Below, piece after piece: positions 1 through 6,876 of a stretch of 6,876 nt of DNA. Origin of the DNA: an uncultured Lentisphaeria bacterium (GTDB lineage Bacteria; Verrucomicrobiota; Lentisphaeria; Victivallales; Victivallaceae); assembly GCA_949298665.1 (NCBI GenBank), contig CASFXO010000346.1, positions 1-6,876 on the forward strand, given 5' to 3'. The position numbers were made by a program, and so were the translations under genes. The notes below the pieces were generated by a model. The model was not told the origin of the DNA, did no database searches, and was given only the letters and a program-made list of their open reading frames with translations. Each line of letters starts with the position of its first letter. The stretch's first letter is position 1.

Positions 1-396
1 TCCAAACCGCTGGCGCTATTCACCGCGGACTGGCGGAAGCTTGACGGCGTCAGGCTCGAAGGTCTGCCGGCGGCGCTGGCGGAAAAATACTGTCCCGGGC
101 CCATCACCATCATCGCTCCGGGTGTCGACGGCGGCACGGTGGGCTTTCGGATTCCGGATCATCCGTTCATCCTGAAGCTGCTGCGGGAGCTGGATTTCCC
201 GCTGGCGTCCACCAGCGCCAATCTCTCCGGACAGCCGAATGTGCTGACGGTGGCCGAGGCGCTGGCGCAGCTGCGCGGAGAACCGGATCTGGCGATTGAC
301 GGCGGCGCCATTGCGCCGGGGGCGCTGGCATCCACGGTCGTGGATGCCACCGGAACGACGCCCCGGATTCTCCGGCAGGGGGCTTTGCAACTCTGA
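1..396 (+). CDS. tsaC: Threonylcarbamoyl-AMP synthase (TsaC/YrdC/Sua5 family), 3' part
   Basis: The reading frame is open from base 1 and ends at TGA 394-396, giving the last 131 residues; the start is off the left edge. Family enzymes make L-threonylcarbamoyl-adenylate from threonine, bicarbonate and ATP in the cytoplasm. The TsaD complex then transfers the group to A37 of ANN-decoding tRNAs (t6A). Visible YrdC-fold signatures, in order, are KPL at the left edge (end of the KxRxxxKPL loop), PGPITII, VGFRIPDHP, the hallmark STSANLSGQP, and the closing STVVD and ILRQGA segments. The protein ends right after the YrdC domain, so it is the short TsaC type and not the long Sua5 type with an extra C-terminal domain. 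About 50-60 N-terminal residues should be missing. The paralogue YciO shares the fold and cannot be fully excluded. The gene is convergent with the rpsU operon. Confidence 0.9.
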   Translation, partial: SKPLALFTADWRKLDGVRLEGLPAALAEKYCPGPITIIAPGVDGGTVGFRIPDHPFILKLLRELDFPLASTSANLSGQPNVLTVAEALAQLRGEPDLAIDGGAIAPGALASTVVDATGTTPRILRQGALQL

Positions 397-405
397 GCGG
401 CTCCC

Positions 406-421
406 GTTCCGGTGCCGGAAC
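406..421. terminator. Possible hairpin after tsaC (no T-run)
   Basis: GTTCCGG and CCGGAAC form a perfect 7-base inverted repeat around TG (in practice a 6-bp stem with a 4-base loop), starting 9 bases after the tsaC stop codon. The position suits a transcript end or 3' protection. No T-run follows, so a classical intrinsic terminator is not supported. Confidence 0.3.
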
Positions 422-693
422 TGCCACGGTGCTGCCCCCCAAAACGACGAAACAATCCGTCACATTCCCGCAAATAACGGATCCATGTTATCAGATACCC
501 ATCAACACCATTGAGTTACACAGCGAAAACAGCTTCCGTCACATCGGCTTTTTCGTTTTCTTTTCGGCCGGAGCAAACAAGAAAAACGCCTACAAAAGTT
601 TTTGAAAACAAGAGGAGGATCCGGGAGAAAAAGAGAAAACGCATTCCCCCAAAAGGTTCTTTCTTCCTCCCGTTCTCATGATCGGCAATAAAA

Positions 694-724
694 AAAACAC
701 CGGAGAATTCTCCCCGGTGTTTTT
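694..724 (-). terminator. Intrinsic terminator of the sigma-rpsU operon, probably bidirectional
   Basis: ACACCGG (697-703) pairs with CCGGTGT (714-720), and the inner bases around GAATTC can extend the pairing. Read on the minus strand, the stem is followed by at least seven T's (complement of the A-run ending at 697), and it lies about 20 bases past the rpsU stop codon. Read on the plus strand it is followed by five T's (720-724), so it could also stop transcripts arriving from tsaC. Confidence 0.85.
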
Positions 725-741
725 CCTGCAAAAGCCGAACC

Positions 742-909
742 TCAGCGATGGCGCTGCTTGGCTTCGCGGCGTTTGACTTCGCTCGGCTTTTCGTAGTGAC
801 GCCGATTGCGGAGTTCTTTCAGCGTGCCTTCCTTGTCGAGCTTTTTCTTCAGCCGGCGCAATGCGCGTTCGATGGCTTCGCCTTTTTTGACGCGAACTTC
901 GGTATCCAT
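742..909 (-). CDS. rpsU: 30S ribosomal protein bS21
   Basis: This 55-codon gene runs from ATG (909-907) to TGA (744-742). The product begins MDTEVRVKKGEAIERALRRL and ends REAKQRHR; it is very basic and almost wholly helical in character. It matches bS21 in length and in landmarks: V-x-V-x-K-x-GE-x-IE-x-ALRR-x-KKK near the start, then LKELRNRRHYEKPSE, then a Lys/Arg tail. bS21 sits on the 30S platform near the 3' end of 16S rRNA and helps translation initiation. It lies 62 bp downstream of the sigma factor gene on the same strand with a terminator just beyond, so the two are probably co-transcribed. The ribosome binding site is exceptionally strong. Confidence 0.95.
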   Translation of the reverse strand: MDTEVRVKKGEAIERALRRLKKKLDKEGTLKELRNRRHYEKPSEVKRREAKQRHR

Positions 910-913
910 GATC

Positions 914-923
914 TCACCTCCTT
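914..923 (-). promoter_or_regulatory. Near-perfect Shine-Dalgarno site of rpsU
   Basis: Read on the minus strand the site is AAGGAGGTGA. It matches ten consecutive positions of the complement of the canonical 16S rRNA 3' tail, with AGGAGG placed 7 bases before the ATG at 909. It fixes the rpsU start and is far stronger than the sites before the sigma gene or mfd. Confidence 0.9.
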
Positions 924-971
924 TGCACCGGTTGACAGGTTCCTGTTCGCAGAATACCGTTCACCACGTGT

Positions 972-2384
972 TCAATCCGTGGCGAATCCGGCTTCGTCTA
1001 CAAGCAACGATTTCAATTTGGAGAGGGCCTGATTCTGGATCTGGCGCACCCGCTCCCGGGTACGGCCGATCTCCTGGCTGACCTCTTCCAGCGTCAGGGG
1101 CCGGTTGCCGCGCAATCCGAAACGCATTTCCAGAATTTTGCGTTCCCGGTCCTCCAGTTTCTCCAGCAGGTCCATCAGCCGATAAACCGACTCCACATCG
1201 CCGAGAATCTGATCCGGCGTCATGGCGTGACGGTCGGGAATGATGTCCTGAAATTCGCCTTCCTCTCCCTGCTGGATCGGATCATGCAGCGAGAAAGTCC
1301 GCAGATCCGCCAGCCGGAGCCCGGCCACGGTCCGTTCCGAAAAGTCCAGATGTTCGGCGATTTCCGCATCGGTGGGATCGCGACCGAGTTCCTCGGTCAG
1401 CTTCATGCGCACCGACTTGATCTTGTTGATCTTGCCCGCCGACTGCACCGGAATGCGGATCGTCCGGCTCTGGTTCGCCAGCGCCCGGCGCATGGACTGC
1501 TTGATCCACCATGCGGCGTAGGAACTGAATTTGGCGCCCTTCGCGGGGTCGAACTTCTCCACCGCCCGCATCAGACCGATGTTCCCTTCGGAAATCAGGT
1601 CCAGCAGCGGCAGTCCCAGTCCCTTGAAGTCATGGGCGATCTTCACCACCAGCCGCAGGTTCGCTTTGATCAGTGTCGCCCGGGCTTCTTCATGCCGGTC
1701 CTCATTGTCTCCGTGAATGGCCTCGGCCAGGTCCGCCTCCTCCTTCTTGGAGACCAGCGAAATCTGGGCGATCTCAGTCATGTAGACCTTCATCGTGTCG
1801 TTCTTCGAACCGGAAGTCACCTTGGAATCCAGCGCGGTACGCCGGGCCGTATCCTTTTCCCGCTTGGTGCGCGGATGTTCCGGCGTGGAACCGACGGCGC
1901 TCTTGCGGCGCACTTTTTCCGGGCGGTCCGGCGGAAGAACGAGGTCATGTTCCAATGGCGCCGCCATCGGCTCCACCGGTTCCGACGGCTCCGGCGCGGA
2001 ACTCCGGCGGTGCGTTTTCTCCGGACGCCCGGACGACGTTACGGACTCATTCGCCTCTACCGCCGCCACCGGAGCGGCAGCCTTGCGACGCGCCTTTCCG
2101 GAGCGAACAGGCGAAGCCATGGACTCTTCTGCTTCCGAAACCGCAGCCGGAGTCGCGGAATCCGCCGCCACGTCGGCAACAGGCGGCGCAACGACGGAAG
2201 GCGCCGTTTCCGCAACGGATTCCGCTGAAACTTTTTTCCGGGATGCGGGCCTGGTTTTCTTTTCAGACGCGGCGCGTTTTCCGGCACCGGAAGCGGCAAC
2301 CGCCGCCACGTCGGCTTCCGCCGCCACCGTTTCTTCGGCTTTCTTCACGCTCTTCGCTCTGGAGGCTGTTTTCTTTTCCGCCAT
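972..2384 (-). CDS. Sigma-70 family RNA polymerase sigma factor (RpoD/RpoS-like) with long Ala/Lys/Pro-rich N-terminal extension
   Basis: This 470-residue protein directs RNA polymerase to promoters. Residues 1 to about 190 are low-complexity, rich in Ala, Lys, Arg, Ser, Glu and Pro, with three related basic repeats. The sigma core follows: region 1.2 at 195-228 (DTMKVYMTEI), region 2 at 233-303 (LRLVVKIA, DLISEGNIGLMRAVEKFDP, SSYAAWWIKQ), region 3 at about 304-390 (SRTIRIPVQ), and region 4 at 401-461 with the -35-binding helix-turn-helix at 432-458 (TLEEVSQEIGRTRERVRQI). A classical RpoD region 1.1 and non-conserved domain are not visible, and the IGRTRERVRQIQ wording is closer to RpoS. It is therefore a group 1 or group 2 sigma; I cannot say which. 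The ATG at 2384 has CGGAG 8 bases upstream. The low-complexity part continues the same frame from this start, so the extension looks genuine. rpsU follows downstream. Confidence 0.93.
   Translation of the reverse strand: MAEKKTASRAKSVKKAEETVAAEADVAAVAASGAGKRAASEKKTRPASRKKVSAESVAETAPSVVAPPVADVAADSATPAAVSEAEESMASPVRSGKARRKAAAPVAAVEANESVTSSGRPEKTHRRSSAPEPSEPVEPMAAPLEHDLVLPPDRPEKVRRKSAVGSTPEHPRTKREKDTARRTALDSKVTSGSKNDTMKVYMTEIAQISLVSKKEEADLAEAIHGDNEDRHEEARATLIKANLRLVVKIAHDFKGLGLPLLDLISEGNIGLMRAVEKFDPAKGAKFSSYAAWWIKQSMRRALANQSRTIRIPVQSAGKINKIKSVRMKLTEELGRDPTDAEIAEHLDFSERTVAGLRLADLRTFSLHDPIQQGEEGEFQDIIPDRHAMTPDQILGDVESVYRLMDLLEKLEDRERKILEMRFGLRGNRPLTLEEVSQEIGRTRERVRQIQNQALSKLKSLLVDEAGFATD
1890..2126 (-). 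repeat. Three degenerate basic repeats in the sigma N-terminal extension
   Basis: Three 19-residue units align without gaps at residues 87-105, 113-131 and 147-165 (bases 2070-2126, 1992-2048 and 1890-1946). Their cores are RSGKARRKAAAP, RPEKTHRRSSAP and RPEKVRRKSAVG. The first two share E, S, S, R, K, R, A and P at equivalent positions. Starts are 26 and 34 residues apart. The Lys/Arg/Pro/Ala make-up resembles histone H1-like nucleic-acid-binding tails. The repeats are seen directly; a binding role is inference. Confidence 0.6.
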
Positions 2385-2408
2385 GCCTGCCGCTCCGTAT
2401 TCCCTCTC

Positions 2409-2466
2409 AAAAAACAGATGACTCCGGATTTTTTCATCTTTTCCACTGTAAAAAAAACAAATCCGG
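2409..2466 (-). promoter_or_regulatory. Leader of the sigma operon with two mutually exclusive hairpins
   Basis: On the minus strand, CCGGATTT (2466-2459) can pair with AAATCCGG (2431-2424), a perfect 8-bp inverted repeat with a 27-base loop. Alternatively AGATGA (2439-2434) can pair with TCATCT (2421-2416), a weak 6-bp stem with a 12-base loop, followed one base later by six T's (2414-2409). The second stem's loop contains most of the right arm of the first and the two share base 2431's neighbourhood, so both are unlikely to form at once. The layout recalls an attenuator but is unproven. Confidence 0.35.
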
Positions 2467-2471
2467 CGTAC

Positions 2472-2500
2472 ATTATGGGGTGTCGTGACATGGATGTCCG
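2472..2500 (-). promoter_or_regulatory. Predicted promoter of the sigma-rpsU operon
   Basis: On the minus strand, the -35-like CGGACA (2500-2495; 4 of 6 matches to TTGACA) and the -10-like CATAAT (2477-2472; 5 of 6 matches to TATAAT) are separated by 17 bases. Transcription would begin near 2465, leaving a leader of about 80 bases before the ATG at 2384. Confidence 0.5.
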
Positions 2501-2521
2501 GCCCCCAAAGACACTGCTCCG

Positions 2522-2527
2522 TATAAT
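2522..2527 (+). promoter_or_regulatory. Predicted -10 element of the mfd promoter
   Basis: A perfect TATAAT lies 43 bases upstream of the mfd TTG start. No recognisable -35 hexamer occurs at the expected distance (about 2498-2504, GC-rich). That zone lies next to the -35 of the divergent sigma promoter, so the two promoters stand back to back. Confidence 0.5.
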
Positions 2528-2570
2528 CTATTTAATATAACCAAAAACCGGAAAAAAGCAAAACTTTTCA

Positions 2571-5849
<3,279 letters not shown>

Positions 5850-5855
5850 CTCGCA

Positions 5856-5883
5856 CCCCCGCCCCGGATTCCGGGAGCGGGGG
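5856..5883. terminator. GC-rich hairpin between convergent mfd and GH4 gene
   Basis: CCCCCGC (5856-5862) pairs with GCGGGGG (5877-5883), and inside it CCCGG (5863-5867) pairs with CCGGG (5871-5875) around the loop ATT. Only A5876 is bulged, giving a 12-bp stem that starts 6 bases after the mfd stop codon. No T-run follows on either strand, so it may act as a transcript 3' barrier or work with another factor. Confidence 0.55.
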
Positions 5884-5902
5884 GATGGCGCAGTTTGCCG
5901 GT

Positions 5903-6876
5903 TCAGCGATACGCGGGCAGGAGATTGCCGTGCGCCGCGATCAGATCGTCGCACAGCGCGACGATGTCGTCGACCGACAGTTCCGCGGCGGTGTGCGGAT
6001 CCAGCATCGCCGCCTGGTAAATGTGTTCGCGTTTGCCGGTCAGCGCCGCTTCAATCGTAAGCAGCTGCACGTTGATGTTGGTCCGGTTCAACGCGGCACA
6101 CTGCTGCGGCAGCGCGCCGACGAACGTCCCCTGCACCCCGGCGGCATCCACCAGACAGGGCACCTCCACCACCGCTTCGGCGGGCAGGTGGGTGATCAGG
6201 CCGTGATTGAGGACGTTGCCGCCGATCCGGCAGGGGGTGTTGGTGACGATGGCGTTGATGATGGCGGAGCCGTATTCGTGGGTGAGCGTGTGGGACAGAT
6301 GCGGATCCTCGCAGATTTCCTGATACTGTTTTTCCCAGTTTTCAATCTGCCGGACGCAGCGTCTCGGATATTCGTCGAGCGGGATGTTGTATTCCGCGAT
6401 CAGTTCCGGGTAACGGGATTTGATCCAGAGCGGCGAATATTCCGCGTTGTGTTCGCTGGACTCGGTGATGTAGTAGCCGAAACGGCGCATCATTTCCACC
6501 CGCACCATGTCGCCGGATTTCGCCTCGGGACTCCGGGCGCGGCGGAAGGCGTCCAGCCGCTTGAACGCTTTTTTCTTCAACTCCGGATAGAGGTCCTTCC
6601 CGTTTTCGTCGCGGATGTCGAGCAGCCAGGCCATGTGATTGATTCCGGCGACCCGGGTCCGGATTTTTCCTTCATGTTCGGCTTCGTTCCAGACGCCGGC
6701 GGCCTCCATCAGCGCCCGGCCGACCACCTGGACGGAATGGCAGAGCCCGACGGTGCGGATCGGCGTGGCGCGCAGCATCGCTCCCGTCAGAATCGCCATC
6801 GGATTGGTGTAATTGAGCAGCCACGCATCGGGGCAGACCACCTCCATGTCCCGGGCGAAGTCCAGCATTACCGGAA
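5903..6876 (-). CDS. Glycoside hydrolase family 4, probable alpha-galactosidase (MelA-like), 3' part
   Basis: The frame is open to the right edge and ends at TGA 5905-5903, leaving 323 visible residues. The family is usually about 430-460 residues, so the N-terminal NAD-binding segment is off the edge. GH4 enzymes hydrolyse glycosides by an unusual redox-elimination mechanism needing NAD+ and a divalent metal, usually Mn2+. Numbering from the first visible Met (6868), the sequence shows WLLNYTNPM 16-24, GLCHSVQ 41-47 (metal-binding Cys), AGINHMAW 74-81 (metal-binding His) and GYYITESSEHNAEY 131-144. The CHSV motif is typical of alpha-galactosidases, whereas 6-phospho-glycosidases usually have CN in place of CH. 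A non-phosphorylated alpha-glycoside is therefore the likely substrate, but alpha-glucosidase remains possible. No signal peptide can be judged. The gene is convergent with mfd, and no sugar transporter or regulator is visible. Confidence 0.92.
   Translation of the reverse strand, partial: PVMLDFARDMEVVCPDAWLLNYTNPMAILTGAMLRATPIRTVGLCHSVQVVGRALMEAAGVWNEAEHEGKIRTRVAGINHMAWLLDIRDENGKDLYPELKKKAFKRLDAFRRARSPEAKSGDMVRVEMMRRFGYYITESSEHNAEYSPLWIKSRYPELIAEYNIPLDEYPRRCVRQIENWEKQYQEICEDPHLSHTLTHEYGSAIINAIVTNTPCRIGGNVLNHGLITHLPAEAVVEVPCLVDAAGVQGTFVGALPQQCAALNRTNINVQLLTIEAALTGKREHIYQAAMLDPHTAAELSVDDIVALCDDLIAAHGNLLPAYR

Larger units (their letters stand above)
397..741. other. Intergenic region between convergent tsaC and rpsU
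   Basis: This 345-bp stretch separates two convergent genes. It contains a short palindrome just after tsaC (406-421) and the strong terminator hairpin at 694-724. Between them, about 515-690 is markedly richer in A and T, with homopurine and homopyrimidine runs, than the surrounding coding DNA. Short open frames occur on both strands, but none has a recognisable product or a start with convincing signals. I see no tRNA, no repeat array and no mobile-element end. Confidence 0.6.

Noticed and set aside
516..731. 71-codon minus-strand open frame in the tsaC-rpsU gap
   Set aside because: It runs through the terminator hairpin, is low-complexity Phe/Lys-rich and matches no family I recognise.
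932..960. TTGACA on the plus strand at 932-937, a perfect -35 hexamer
   Set aside because: No acceptable -10 lies 16-18 bases downstream (TACCGT at 955-960), and it would only drive antisense transcription into the sigma gene.
1227..2228. 333-codon plus-strand open frame opposite the sigma factor gene
   Set aside because: It is Arg-rich with no recognisable domain and lies wholly opposite a well-supported sigma gene; it is a product of GC-rich antisense codons.
2490..2540. 16-codon plus-strand open frame beginning with ATG just before mfd, a possible leader peptide
   Set aside because: It overlaps the predicted mfd -10 element, so it would lie largely upstream of the transcript, and it has no good ribosome binding site.

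Overview
The window is a G+C-rich bacterial chromosomal segment, mostly housekeeping. It is tightly packed, with two convergent junctions and one divergent promoter region. The sigma factor has a long Ala/Lys/Pro-rich N-terminal extension and a core like sigma factors of the Planctomycetes-Verrucomicrobia-Chlamydiae group. Together with a MelA-type family 4 glycosidase, this makes a Lentisphaerota/Verrucomicrobiota-like gut or environmental bacterium my best guess. That is an inference from protein style only; no 16S or other decisive marker is present.

Layout, left to right. (1) 1-396, plus strand: the 3' part of a TsaC/YrdC-type threonylcarbamoyl-AMP synthase, which makes the precursor of the t6A tRNA modification. 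(2) 397-741: an intergenic stretch holding a small palindrome just after tsaC and a strong, potentially bidirectional terminator at 694-724. (3) 742-2384, minus strand: a sigma-70 family factor gene followed 62 bp downstream by rpsU (ribosomal protein bS21), probably one operon ending at the 694-724 terminator. The rpsU gene is only 55 codons long and has a near-perfect Shine-Dalgarno sequence. (4) 2385-2570: a divergent promoter region serving the sigma operon leftwards and mfd rightwards. The sigma leader contains two mutually exclusive inverted repeats. (5) 2571-5849, plus strand: a complete mfd gene (transcription-repair coupling factor) that starts with TTG and has no recognisable ribosome binding site. 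(6) 5850-5902: a strong GC hairpin between convergent genes. (7) 5903-6876, minus strand: the C-terminal three quarters of a family GH4 glycosidase, probably of the alpha-galactosidase (MelA) type. Its start lies beyond the right edge.

The sigma factor, bS21 and Mfd all concern transcription or translation, and the sigma operon and mfd diverge from one promoter region, so shared control is possible but not shown. I see no mobile element, CRISPR array, tRNA or phage gene, and no convincing new multi-gene system. The points most worth a second look are the repeat-bearing N-terminal extension of the sigma factor, the sigma-rpsU pairing in the opposite order to the E. coli rpsU-dnaG-rpoD operon, the exceptional rpsU ribosome binding site, and the attenuator-like sigma leader.
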